A model generated the notes under the pieces. That model saw nothing but the letters and a program-made list of their open reading frames with translations. It ran no database searches and had not been told where the DNA came from. A stretch of 20,591 nucleotides of DNA from UBA1732 sp045114235 (GTDB lineage Bacteria > Verrucomicrobiota > Lentisphaeria > Victivallales > UBA1829): assembly GCA_045114235.1 (NCBI GenBank), contig JBGUKB010000160.1, positions 1 to 20,591 of the forward strand, given 5' to 3'. The position numbers and the translations under genes were made by a program. Shown piece by piece: positions 1-10,894 of this stretch (the stretch's first letter is position 1; every line of letters begins with the position of its first letter).

Positions 1-522
1 ATCAAAAGAATCGGCCACGTATTCCATGGCGATCGTGGAGTTCAGGCGCATGTTCACGGAGGCCCGGCGGTCGATGGACGCGTTGAACTTTTTCGTAATG
101 TTCGCGATATACGGGGACGTTGTGGTGACGATTTCGGGCAGGATGCCGGCCTTGTCCATTTCCGTCAGGTTCGCGAAGTAATCCAGGCGCTGCGCCTGTG
201 TAACGGCCTTGTCTCCGTAGCAGGTCGCATTGACCAACAGGTCCAGCTTCATGCCTTTCGAGCGGCAGAACCGCATGTCGTCGATGAGCTGTTTCCGGAG
301 TTTCGTCGGATCGCCGATGATCTCGCGCGCGGAGAGCAGCCCCGGCCAGGGGAAATAGACTTCATGCAGGAAAGGCGCATACTCTTCCGCGACCTGACGG
401 AACGAGATGCCGTGCGCATTCTCGAAATAGTAGCCGAATGCGAATTTCCTGCGTGCGGAAATTTCGCTCCTGGTCGGGATCCGGACCGGATTGTTTGTCA
501 GCCGATAGGATTGCCAGTTCAT
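1..522 (-). CDS. U32-like cysteine-containing protein, second tandem copy (partial, C-terminus off the left edge)
   Basis: The frame stays open from the ATG at 522-520 to the window edge, giving 174 residues beginning MNWQSYRLTNNP. It is a clear paralogue of the upstream gene at 519-1679. Shared blocks include EVYFPWPGL, GMKLDLLVNATCYGDK, PEIVTTTSPYIA and RASVNMRLNST. These resemble the N-terminal TIM-barrel-like part of peptidase U32 family proteins. Its ATG overlaps the upstream gene's TGA (ATGA, 519-522), so translation is probably coupled and both genes share one mRNA. The copy has about 15 extra N-terminal residues before the common KFAFGYYF/KFAVGHF block. The cysteine-rich C-terminus seen in the upstream copy would lie outside the window. 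U32 relatives act in tRNA/rRNA hydroxylation, ubiquinone synthesis or proteolysis, so the substrate cannot be named. The coding call is firm; the family call is moderate. Confidence 0.82.
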   Translation of the reverse strand, partial: MNWQSYRLTNNPVRIPTRSEISARRKFAFGYYFENAHGISFRQVAEEYAPFLHEVYFPWPGLLSAREIIGDPTKLRKQLIDDMRFCRSKGMKLDLLVNATCYGDKAVTQAQRLDYFANLTEMDKAGILPEIVTTTSPYIANITKKFNASIDRRASVNMRLNSTIAMEYVADSFD

Positions 523-1679
523 GGTTGTTTGTCGCCCCCGTCGATGTAATGAAGGCTTGCGTTGTTTCTCTTCTTCGGCGCGACGAGGTAGAAGTTGTTG
601 GTCAGGGAAAAACCGTCCAGGCGGGCATTAGGATCGATGTCATATTTCGTGAGTTGTTCCAGAAGCTGTTCGCATTTTCCGCAGTGCGTGCAGTTTTCCG
701 CGCATTTGCCGGCGATGCCGCTGGTGATCCAGTCGGCAGGGAACGATTTGTTGTCGATCCGGTTCGGACGGAACCCGAATCCGTGATACGGGTCCATCAG
801 GCGCAGCAGGTTGCCGTCATAGGAACCGTTTACATATGCTTCCACGATCTCAAGAGGATAATGAGCCTCGCGAGTCGAGAGTTTGATCGTCTCAAGGTCA
901 GGCTCGAACACATGGATGTCCTCCGGGCGGATCCAGCTGCAGCGCAGGAAATCCGACAGCATTTTCTTTTGGGAGAACATCTGGTTGCAGAGGATATCGA
1001 GGTTCCAGTATTCCATTTCAGGGAACGTGTCGGTGAACTTGTGGGACAGCAGTGTTTCGTGGAAGACCTGCCATGGGCAGTTCCGCACGCATCCGCTGTT
1101 CGCCAGCATGCAGAGTTTCTTTCCGTGCTCTTTGCACCAGGCTGCCATCCTGCGGAAGGTCGGCAGGTCGCGCTGGACGTCGCGGCAGATGTAGTAGGAG
1201 TCGTAGAGGGGAGCGAGGTATTCGAGCGCGAGCGTGTTGCGCAGGCGCATGTTCACGGACGCCCGGACTTCGATGTCGGGGAAATTGAACTTGAAAACCC
1301 TTGCGATATATGGCGACGTGGTCGTGACGATCTCGGGATATATTCCCAGTTCGTCCATGTGTTTGATGATCCCGACGATCTGAAGCCGCTGCTCTTCCGT
1401 GAAGGACTTTTCGCCGTAGCATGTCGCGTTCGCCAGGATATCCAGCTTCATGCCTTGTTCGCGGCAGTATTTCAGGTCGGCCACGATGCGCGCTTCATCG
1501 TCCGGTTTGTTGTAAACTTTTGCGCGGGCGTTCGAGAGGCCGGGCCAGGGGAAATAAACCTCGCGGAGTCTGGGGGCGAATCGCCGGGCAAGCTCGGCAA
1601 AGGACGCCGGATCATCCGGTTTGTCCGTCAAAAAGTGTCCGACGGCGAACTTGGTTCTGGTTGTCTTTTTTGAGCTCAT
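519..1679 (-). CDS. U32-like protein with C-terminal four-cysteine cluster
   Basis: The protein has 386 residues from the ATG at 1679 (MSSKKTTRTKFAVGHF). A TTG further upstream would start inside the -35 box, so I reject it. Conserved blocks are EVYFPWPGL (40-48), NATCYG (84-89), EIVTTTSPYIA (116-126), RASVNMRL (139-146) and SGCVRNCPWQVFH (195-207). The last resembles the Cys-containing signature of peptidase U32 proteins. Near the C-terminus CAENCTHCGKC (326-336) gives a C-x3-C-x2-C-x2-C pattern, which could bind an Fe-S cluster or zinc. Several U32 relatives (UbiU/UbiV, TrhP, RlhA) are not proteases but Fe-S enzymes acting on RNA or quinones, so the role here is open. A paralogue follows with an ATGA overlap. 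The start lacks a strong Shine-Dalgarno sequence. A promoter lies about 60 bases upstream. Confidence 0.85.
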   Translation of the reverse strand: MSSKKTTRTKFAVGHFLTDKPDDPASFAELARRFAPRLREVYFPWPGLSNARAKVYNKPDDEARIVADLKYCREQGMKLDILANATCYGEKSFTEEQRLQIVGIIKHMDELGIYPEIVTTTSPYIARVFKFNFPDIEVRASVNMRLRNTLALEYLAPLYDSYYICRDVQRDLPTFRRMAAWCKEHGKKLCMLANSGCVRNCPWQVFHETLLSHKFTDTFPEMEYWNLDILCNQMFSQKKMLSDFLRCSWIRPEDIHVFEPDLETIKLSTREAHYPLEIVEAYVNGSYDGNLLRLMDPYHGFGFRPNRIDNKSFPADWITSGIAGKCAENCTHCGKCEQLLEQLTKYDIDPNARLDGFSLTNNFYLVAPKKRNNASLHYIDGGDKQP

Positions 1680-1742
1680 GTCGATGAATGTTCTGTATAA
1701 AATTAAAGGGCAAATCGAAATGGTTCTTTTTGCGTACATTCC

Positions 1743-1772
1743 ATAATGTAATCCCGCTCCCGGAATTGTCAA
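1743..1772 (-). promoter_or_regulatory. Promoter of the U32-like gene pair
   Basis: On the minus strand a perfect TTGACA (1767-1772) is followed after 16 bases by TACATT (1745-1750), or after 18 bases by CATTAT (1743-1748). Each -10 candidate matches four of six consensus bases. The expected start of transcription gives a leader of roughly 55-60 bases before the ATG at 1679. The promoter diverges from the lipoprotein promoter at 1860-1888. Confidence 0.6.
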
Positions 1773-1859
1773 GCTCGTTTTCCCAAAAAGTTAAGAAAAA
1801 GAGGGGTTTTCTGAAAGCCATTTTACGCCATGTTTTTTCAAAAAATGGACTTTTTTCGT

Positions 1860-1888
1860 TTGAATTCCTTTCGGTTCCGTGTTATATT
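1860..1888 (+). promoter_or_regulatory. Promoter of the lipoprotein gene
   Basis: TTGAAT (1860-1865), a 17-base spacer, then TATATT (1883-1888). TG stands just before the -10 box (TGT), an extended -10. Transcription would start about 35 bases before the ATG at 1930. The gap 1680-1929 holds this and the divergent promoter and otherwise only AT-rich sequence, including an imperfect inverted repeat at 1828-1848 around a TTTTTTCAAAAAA core. Confidence 0.7.
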
Positions 1889-1929
1889 TAGTGTAGTTTC
1901 CTGATTATCCTAATTCCTGAAAGGGCTCC

Positions 1930-2547
1930 ATGACAATGAAATATATGCTTCTTGCCTTGTTCGCGGCGATCGCTCTCCTTTTCACTTCCGGTTGCTCCGT
2001 GCTGGCCCGCGGCGAACAGATCGTTGCCGTTACTGTCACCCCGAGCGATGCCGCCGTGATCGCGAACGGCGTGGAGTATCATCTGCTTTCGCCCATGTTC
2101 ATTGAAGTGCCGACCCGTGACGCGCTCCTCATTACTGCCTACAAGCCGGGCTATCGCACGGCTTACTACGCCGCTGACAGTGAACTCAGCTCCACTGGAA
2201 GGCTTGATGCGCTCGGCAGTATTTTCATCCTGCCTGCGGTGGGGCTCCTCACCAACGGCGCATGGAGATTTACGGAAAGCAATATCGTGATCAATCTCCA
2301 GCCTCTTCCCGATCCGGAAGAATCCGCCATCGAACAGGAGGCCACTCAGCGGAAACGTCAGGACGCCGCCCGGGTGCTTCACGATCAGGCAATCAACCAG
2401 AAAGCGGTTCCCCCTTCGGATGCGACTGTCAGGACTTCCGATATTCGTACGGTGGACAAGAACGGCGCATCCGTTGTCAGTCAGGAACCGCTTGACAAGA
2501 ACGCCCCCGCGGATCCGGATGAGATTTCGATCGAGTCGAAAGACTGA
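1930..2547 (+). CDS. Predicted lipoprotein of unknown function (PEGA-like)
   Basis: The protein has 205 residues. The N-terminus is a short basic start followed by a hydrophobic stretch (residues 5-18) and FTSGC, a lipobox variant with Cys22 as the lipidated residue. It is therefore probably exported and membrane-anchored. Residues about 30-85 (VTVTPSDAAVIANG to ITAYKPGYRT) look like a small beta-sandwich of the PEGA kind, with a proline/glycine-rich turn pattern. A hydrophobic segment, GSIFILPAVGLLTNGAW (96-112), follows. The C-terminal third is charged and low in complexity, with no recognisable domain. AAGGG (1921-1925) precedes the ATG at 1930; ATG at 1936 is an alternative start. It has its own promoter and terminator, so it is monocistronic. 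I do not recognise a specific function; cell-envelope binding is only a guess. Confidence 0.8.
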   Translation: MTMKYMLLALFAAIALLFTSGCSVLARGEQIVAVTVTPSDAAVIANGVEYHLLSPMFIEVPTRDALLITAYKPGYRTAYYAADSELSSTGRLDALGSIFILPAVGLLTNGAWRFTESNIVINLQPLPDPEESAIEQEATQRKRQDAARVLHDQAINQKAVPPSDATVRTSDIRTVDKNGASVVSQEPLDKNAPADPDEISIESKD

Positions 2548-2592
2548 ACCTCAACGCATCCTTTTTCCGAAGAACGTAAACGTGTTCTCTTC

Positions 2593-2629
2593 CGCCGGAG
2601 GCTTGCGGAGCTTCCGGCGTTTTATTTTT
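2593..2629 (+). terminator. Intrinsic terminator after the lipoprotein gene
   Basis: An 11-bp stem (2593-2603 with 2609-2619, one G-U pair), a 5-base loop and the T-rich tract TTTTATTTTT (2620-2629). It ends the lipoprotein transcript and isolates it from metH. Confidence 0.85.
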
Positions 2630-2670
2630 ACCGGCGGACGCTTGAGTCCGGCTTAATTCCCCGCATGGTT

Positions 2671-2679
2671 TGACATAAT
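2671..2679 (+). promoter_or_regulatory. Candidate extended -10 promoter for metH
   Basis: TGACATAAT reads as TGn followed by CATAAT (2674-2679), five of six consensus bases. No good -35 box lies 17 bases upstream, and the overlapping perfect TTGACA (2670-2675) has no -10 partner. Transcription would start about 20 bases before the metH ATG. No cobalamin or SAM riboswitch fits in so short a leader. Confidence 0.4.
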
Positions 2680-2704
2680 GCAATACTGAATCCAACGGAG
2701 GCCC

Positions 2705-6256
<3,552 letters not shown>

Positions 6257-6257
6257 C

Positions 6258-6287
6258 TTGAAAAATAGAAAAAAGACGGCATATTAT
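6258..6287 (+). promoter_or_regulatory. Internal promoter before the methyltransferase/MTHFR fusion gene
   Basis: TTGAAA (6258-6263) begins two bases after the metH stop codon. It is followed by an 18-base A-rich spacer and TATTAT (6282-6287), five of six consensus bases. No terminator lies between the two genes, so this would add to readthrough from metH. The leader is about 70 bases and holds a short GC arm pair (6316-6320 with 6339-6343). Confidence 0.5.
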
Positions 6288-6364
6288 TTATTTGAGCTTT
6301 TTTTAATGAACAAACGGCGGTCGCGGAATCCCGTTCTCCCGCCTCAATCCAGCGGAAACACCTC

Positions 6365-8194
6365 ATGTCACAGACTCTTCAGCAGGCCCTGCAGGACCGC
6401 ATCGTGATCTTCGACGGCGCGATGGGCACCGAAATATACCGGCGGAATTTCTTCGTCAACATCTCGTTTGAAAACCTCTGCCTCGCCCGGCCCGACGTGA
6501 TCCGCTCCATCCATACGGCGTACCTCGACGCCGGAGCGGAAGTCCTCACGACCAATTCCTACGGCGCGAACCGCGCCAAGCTCATGAAATTCGGTCTCGC
6601 CGAACAGACCGCTGCGATCAACGAAGCCGCCGTCAAGCTCGCGCGCGAGGTCGCCGGAGACAAAGCCATGGTCGCCGCGTCCGTCGGCCCCGTCGGCGAT
6701 ATCCCGTCGTACCTCCACCCGCTCGATATTCTCTCCGAACAGGTTTCCGTGCTCGCGAAAGCCGCGCCCGATTTTCTGATATTCGAGACACTCGCAAGTC
6801 TCGCCGACCTCGACCTCGCGCTGCATGCCGCCGCGTCCGCGGACGGCGTGCCGTTCGTGCTCAGTTTCGCGCTGAACGAAAAAGCCCAGACGGCAAAAGG
6901 CGAACCGTTCTCCTTCATTCTGAAACGCATCGCCGCATCCCCGGTTCAGCCGGTCGCGATCGGCCTCAACTGTTGCAGCGGCCCCGGCGCGATGCTCCGC
7001 GCGCTCGAAACCGTCCTGCCGCTGATCGACAAGAAATTCCCCGTGATAGCCCAGCCCAACGCCGGCAGTCCGCGCAGCGTGGACAACCGCATGCTCTACA
7101 TGTGCAGCCCGGAGTATTTCACCACCTACGCCATGCGCTACGCCCAGCTCGGCGTGCGCGCTATCGGCGGCTGCTGCGGCACCTCGCCCGAGCATATCGC
7201 GGACATGGCGCGCAGCGTGAGCCCGCTCGCGAAACACGCCCATGTGGTCGAGATCGCGCCGTCCGAACCGTCCGTTCCACTCCTGGACCCCGTCCCGACC
7301 GCCGAAAAAAGCTCGTTCGCCGCGAAGCTCGCCTCCGGCAAGTGGGTGAACGCGGTCGAGATCGTTCCGCCGCAGGGCTACCTGCTCGACACGACCATCG
7401 CGAAAGCGAAAGTCTGCGCCGAGGCGGGATTCGACGTCATCAACATCCCGGATGGCCCGCGCGCCAGCTCCCGCGTCTCCACCATCGTGACCGCGATCAA
7501 GATCCAGCAGGAGGTCGGCATCGAGACCGTCCTGCACTGCTGCTGCCGCGACAAGAACGTGATCGGCATTCAGGCCGACCTGCTCGGCTGCGCCGCCATG
7601 GGCATCCATAACATCCTGTTCATCACCGGCGACCCGCCGAAGCTCGGCGACTACCCGTTCGCGTCCGGCGTGTTCGACCTCGACTCCATCGCCGCCGTGA
7701 AGGTGCAGGCCGCGCTGAACCGCGGCGTCGATTTCGGCGGCAAGTCCATCGGCAAACAGACCGCCGCGTTCTGCCTCGTCGGCGCGGACCCGAACGCCAT
7801 CGACATGGAGCGCGAACTCCGCCGCATCCGCGAGAAGATCGACGCCGGAGCCGAGGCGGTCGTGACCCAGCCGGTCTTCGACACCGCCCCGCTCCTGCGC
7901 TTCATCGAAGCCGTGCCCGAGCTCGCCGATGGTTCCGTCCCGGTGATCGCCGGCATTTGGCCGCTCGCCAGCCTCCGCAACGCCGAGTTCATGAAGAACG
8001 AGGTGCCCGGCGTGGTCGTCCCCGACTCCGTGATGCAGCGCATGGCACGCCCAGAAACGCGCGAAGAACAGCGCCTGGAGGGCATCGCCATCGCCCGCGA
8101 GGCCGTCGACGCCATCCGGTCCGCCGTTCGTGGCATCCACGTGAGCGCGCCGTTCGGCAACGTCCAGACGGCAATCGCCGTGATGAAGCCATAA
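6365..8194 (+). CDS. Bifunctional homocysteine S-methyltransferase / methylenetetrahydrofolate reductase
   Basis: A 609-residue fusion with the same layout and near the same length as Bacillus YitJ. Residues about 10-290 are a zinc-dependent homocysteine methyltransferase barrel: FDGAMGTE at 16-23, GLNC with Cys203, and GGCCGT with Cys270 and Cys271. Residues about 315-609 are an MTHFR (MetF-like) barrel: VEIVPP (331-336, Glu332 as the likely catalytic acid), NIPDGPRA, TGDPP (421-425) and TQPVFD (501-506). The MTHFR half reduces 5,10-methylene-THF to the 5-methyl-THF that MetH consumes. The methyltransferase half has no cobalamin domain of its own, so its methyl donor is uncertain. The gene follows metH and precedes btuF by 28 bases. 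The Shine-Dalgarno sequence is weak, but the start gives the expected N-terminus. Confidence 0.93.
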   Translation: MSQTLQQALQDRIVIFDGAMGTEIYRRNFFVNISFENLCLARPDVIRSIHTAYLDAGAEVLTTNSYGANRAKLMKFGLAEQTAAINEAAVKLAREVAGDKAMVAASVGPVGDIPSYLHPLDILSEQVSVLAKAAPDFLIFETLASLADLDLALHAAASADGVPFVLSFALNEKAQTAKGEPFSFILKRIAASPVQPVAIGLNCCSGPGAMLRALETVLPLIDKKFPVIAQPNAGSPRSVDNRMLYMCSPEYFTTYAMRYAQLGVRAIGGCCGTSPEHIADMARSVSPLAKHAHVVEIAPSEPSVPLLDPVPTAEKSSFAAKLASGKWVNAVEIVPPQGYLLDTTIAKAKVCAEAGFDVINIPDGPRASSRVSTIVTAIKIQQEVGIETVLHCCCRDKNVIGIQADLLGCAAMGIHNILFITGDPPKLGDYPFASGVFDLDSIAAVKVQAALNRGVDFGGKSIGKQTAAFCLVGADPNAIDMERELRRIREKIDAGAEAVVTQPVFDTAPLLRFIEAVPELADGSVPVIAGIWPLASLRNAEFMKNEVPGVVVPDSVMQRMARPETREEQRLEGIAIAREAVDAIRSAVRGIHVSAPFGNVQTAIAVMKP

Positions 8195-8222
8195 CCCGTT
8201 TTCGAATGCCGGAGGGTCAGCC

Positions 8223-9083
8223 ATGCGACGACTGTTCAGTCTGCTCTTTCTACTGGTTGCACTTGTTCTGACCTCCTGCTCGAACGAAAAAAAGGCCGCG
8301 CCCGGCGGCGTGGTCTCGCTTTCGCCCGCGTTGACAGAACTGATCTGCCACCTGGGGCAGGAAGACCGTCTGGTCGCCCGGAGCACCGCATGCGACTGGC
8401 CGGAAAGTGTGAAGTCGCTCCCGACCGCGGGCGATTTCGCCGAGCCCGAGCTCGAACGTATCCTCGCCATGAAGCCCGCGCTGGTCGTCTCCAACGAGTT
8501 CGTGAACCCGAAGGACGCGGACGCGCTGCGGCAGACCGGGATCGCCGTCGAACTGCATCCCTGCGACGGCTTCGACGACTACCGCGAATGGGTCGCCCTC
8601 ATGGGAAACCTGCTGGACTGTCCGCGCGAGGCGGACTCCGAGCTGAAACGCACCAATGACCGTATTGAGGGATTCGAGGTTGAACTCAAATCGTCTGAAA
8701 AACCCCCGCTCCGCGCGCTCTATGTGATTTGGGACAGTCCCCTCCTCACCGCGGGCGCGGATTCCCTTCCTGACGCCGTCGGGCGTCTCGCCGGGCTGGA
8801 GAATATCGTGAAATCGGAGAAGGGCTACCCGTCCATCTCGCTCGAATTCGTGCTGAAGGAGGACCCGGATGTGATCGTCTGGTTCGCGCACGGCAAGGAC
8901 TGGAAATCCAACCCGTCGTGGAGCGGCATCCGCGCGATCCGCGAGGGGCGCGTCCTGATCCCGCGCGACGATTCCGCGCTCCTTCGCGCCGGGCCGCGCA
9001 TTTTCGACGGCATCGCAGACCTGAAATCCGACCTCGAAACGATGTTCGCGGACAAAGATTCTTCTATAGGCACGCAAAAATGA
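8223..9083 (+). CDS. btuF: ABC transporter substrate-binding lipoprotein, BtuF-type (probable cobalamin)
   Basis: The 286-residue protein captures a corrinoid or similar metal chelate outside the membrane and delivers it to the permease. A lipoprotein signal covers residues 1-18, with lipobox LTSC and lipidated Cys19. The mature part has the helical-backbone metal-receptor fold pattern: VVSLSPALTELICHLG (30-45), then a PTAGDF/EPELERILAMKPALVVS block, and a second lobe from about residue 160 with SISLEFVLKEDPDVIVWFA. Members of this family bind cobalamin, ferric siderophores or haem, and the sequence alone does not separate them. The position behind metH and the methyltransferase fusion favours B12. 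GGAGGG precedes the ATG. The stop overlaps btuC by ATGA (9080-9083). Confidence 0.82.
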   Translation: MRRLFSLLFLLVALVLTSCSNEKKAAPGGVVSLSPALTELICHLGQEDRLVARSTACDWPESVKSLPTAGDFAEPELERILAMKPALVVSNEFVNPKDADALRQTGIAVELHPCDGFDDYREWVALMGNLLDCPREADSELKRTNDRIEGFEVELKSSEKPPLRALYVIWDSPLLTAGADSLPDAVGRLAGLENIVKSEKGYPSISLEFVLKEDPDVIVWFAHGKDWKSNPSWSGIRAIREGRVLIPRDDSALLRAGPRIFDGIADLKSDLETMFADKDSSIGTQK

Positions 9084-10042
9084 AGACCGCGCGCATCATC
9101 CTGATTTACCTCGCCGCCGCATTGGCAGCCGCCGTGTGCGGCGTGCTGTTCGGCGCCGCCCGCATCCCGTTGTCCGAATTCGTTCAGGACGGCGCGCTGA
9201 ACCCCATCGTGGAACTTCGCATCGTCCGGACCGCCGCGGCGGCCGTCGTGGGCGCTTCGCTGGCAGTATCCGGGCTGGTGTTCCAGGCGGTGCTCCGCAA
9301 TTCCCTCGCCGAACCCTTCCTGCTTGGCGTCTCCGGCGGCGCGGGCCTCGGCGCGGCGGGCGCGATCATCCTCGGATTCAGCGCGTGGGGGTTCATGTCC
9401 GTGCCGCTTTTCGCCCTGCTTGGCGCGGTAACGGCGAACCTGCTGGTCTTCGCGGCGGTCCGCAGGCGCACGGCGGAGGAACTTCTCCTCGGCGGCGTAA
9501 TGATCGGCACGCTCGCCTCAAGCCTGCTCATGGTCCTCATCACGTTTTCGCATTCGCACGACATGGCGGGCGTGATCTGGTGGATGCTCGGCAGCGTGCA
9601 GAACGTGGATCCCGCGCGCCAGCTCGCGCCCGCCGCCGTCCTGCTCGCCGCCGCCACGGTCTTCCTTTTGTTCCGCGCGGGTGACGTCGACCTGCTCACG
9701 TTCGGCCCGGAGTACGCCTGGAATCACGGCGTGAACGCCCGCCTGATGACGGTCATCCTGCTCGCGCTCGCCTCGCTGCTTGCGGCGGTCACGGTGTCCA
9801 TGGCCGGGATCATCGGGTTCTGCGGGCTCGTGGTGCCGCACATTGTGCGCCGTCTGCACGGCGGTTCCCACCGGAAGATCCTGATCCCCGCCGCGCTCGC
9901 CGGAGCGGTCTTTCTGATGCTGGCGGATATCCTCGGACGCGTGGTGTCCCCGGTCCGCGAACTCCCGGTCGGCATGGTCACGGCGGCGGTCGGCTGTCCG
10001 GTCTTCCTGTGGCTTTTGAACAGGAGCCGCGCCGGATCATGA
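9080..10042 (+). CDS. btuC: ABC transporter permease, FecCD/BtuC family
   Basis: A 320-residue, very hydrophobic protein with about nine to ten membrane segments, the usual size for BtuC/FecCD permeases (about 320-340). Family blocks visible are RTAAAAVVGASLAVSGLVFQ, RNSLAEPFLLGVSGGAGLG (the conserved N-x-LAdP-x-xLG-x-s-x-G signature), GGVMIGTLASS and GFCGLVVPHIVRRLHGG, which forms the coupling region facing the ATPase. It would form a dimeric channel in the inner membrane. The start is the ATG inside the btuF stop (ATGA); a longer frame upstream lies wholly within btuF and is rejected. It overlaps the ATPase gene by another ATGA, so the three components are translated together in sequence. 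Confidence 0.92.
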   Translation: MKTARIILIYLAAALAAAVCGVLFGAARIPLSEFVQDGALNPIVELRIVRTAAAAVVGASLAVSGLVFQAVLRNSLAEPFLLGVSGGAGLGAAGAIILGFSAWGFMSVPLFALLGAVTANLLVFAAVRRRTAEELLLGGVMIGTLASSLLMVLITFSHSHDMAGVIWWMLGSVQNVDPARQLAPAAVLLAAATVFLLFRAGDVDLLTFGPEYAWNHGVNARLMTVILLALASLLAAVTVSMAGIIGFCGLVVPHIVRRLHGGSHRKILIPAALAGAVFLMLADILGRVVSPVRELPVGMVTAAVGCPVFLWLLNRSRAGS

Positions 10043-10806
10043 AGCTGACCGCGGAACAACTCGTCTACACGCATCCCGGGGCGCGCGAACCGCTCCTGAA
10101 CGGCGTTTCCCTTGAGATCGCACCGGGCCGCATCACCGCGCTGCTCGGACGCAACGGTTCCGGCAAGTCGACGCTCGTGCGCCTGCTGTCAGGCTACCTG
10201 AAACCGGATTCCGGCTCCGTCACGCTCGACGGGCGTCCGGTCGCCGAATGGTCCCCGGCGGAACGCGTGCGTCGCCTGGCCGTGGTCCAGCAGCACGTCG
10301 CCGCTCCGCTGACCGACTACACGGTCCGCGAAACTGTCGCGATGGGGCTTTCCGGCGTGTCCCGCCTTTCCGGCGCGCTCTCGCCGGAACAGTCCGTCCG
10401 CCTCGAACAGACGCTCGATCTGCTCGATCTGACCTCGCTGGCCGACCGTTCGTGCGGAACGCTGTCGGGCGGAGAACGCCAGCGCGTGTTCACGGCCGCG
10501 GCGCTGGTGCGGTCGCCGGGCCTGCTTCTGCTCGACGAACCGACGTCCGCCGCAGACCCCGCCGTCACGAGGAAGATCGTGTCCCTGCTCCGCCGCCTCG
10601 CGCCCGAGGTCGGCATCCTGGTCGTCACGCACGACCTCCAGCTCGCGCTCGACTGCGCCGGATACGCGATGCTCCTGCATGAAGGCCGCATCACGGCAGA
10701 AGGCAATCCCTCGGACATCCTCACCCCCGAAACTCTCCTGCCCGTCTACGGCTGCCCGTTCCGCCGCTTCGACTGCGGAGGGCGTCCGGTGATCCTGCCG
10801 GAATAA
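10039..10806 (+). CDS. btuD: ABC transporter ATP-binding protein, BtuD/FecE family
   Basis: The 255-residue ATPase powers the BtuC-type channel from the cytoplasmic face. It has Walker A GRNGSGKST (37-45), a Q-loop at 84-85, signature LSGGERQRV (142-150), Walker B LLLLDEP (162-168) and the switch His198 in VVTHD. The motif order and spacing match the iron-chelate/vitamin B12 importer ATPases. The start is ATG 10039 within the btuC stop (ATGA, 10039-10042). No T-run terminator is seen in the 88 bases before tyrS, so some transcription may continue into it. Substrate assignment to B12 rests on context with metH; siderophore or haem remain possible. Confidence 0.9.
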   Translation: MKLTAEQLVYTHPGAREPLLNGVSLEIAPGRITALLGRNGSGKSTLVRLLSGYLKPDSGSVTLDGRPVAEWSPAERVRRLAVVQQHVAAPLTDYTVRETVAMGLSGVSRLSGALSPEQSVRLEQTLDLLDLTSLADRSCGTLSGGERQRVFTAAALVRSPGLLLLDEPTSAADPAVTRKIVSLLRRLAPEVGILVVTHDLQLALDCAGYAMLLHEGRITAEGNPSDILTPETLLPVYGCPFRRFDCGGRPVILPE

Positions 10807-10830
10807 TGCCCGGAAAACGCCGGAACCGGA

Positions 10831-10859
10831 TTGCAGAAAGGCGTATTCCGTGCTATATT
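10831..10859 (+). promoter_or_regulatory. tyrS promoter
   Basis: TTGCAG (10831-10836), a 17-base spacer, then TATATT (10854-10859), preceded by TGC (extended -10). The expected start point near 10866 falls inside the palindrome at 10860-10877. Confidence 0.72.
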
Positions 10860-10877
10860 AAAAAGATATATCTTTTT
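10860..10877. promoter_or_regulatory. Perfect 18-bp palindrome at the tyrS transcription start
   Basis: AAAAAGATATATCTTTTT is its own reverse complement. It begins directly after the -10 box and covers the predicted start point. It may be an operator, or an A/U-only hairpin at the 5' end of the mRNA. It is unlikely to be a terminator because the stem has no G-C pairs except one on each side of the core. Confidence 0.45.
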
Positions 10878-10894
10878 TCTTGAAAGGAACCACT

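Noticed and set aside
1828..1848. Inverted repeat around TTTTTTCAAAAAA between the divergent promoters
   Set aside because: It needs a 2-base bulge and consists mostly of A/T runs, so it is likely chance in an AT-rich gap.
6294..6364. Possible riboswitch in the leader of the methyltransferase/MTHFR fusion gene
   Set aside because: Only one 5-bp GC arm pair (6316-6320/6339-6343) in about 70 bases. I see no SAM, SAH or cobalamin riboswitch core, and the length is too short for a cobalamin type.
10807..10830. Repeated CCGG elements after btuD as a terminator
   Set aside because: The arms are short and no T-tract follows before the tyrS promoter.
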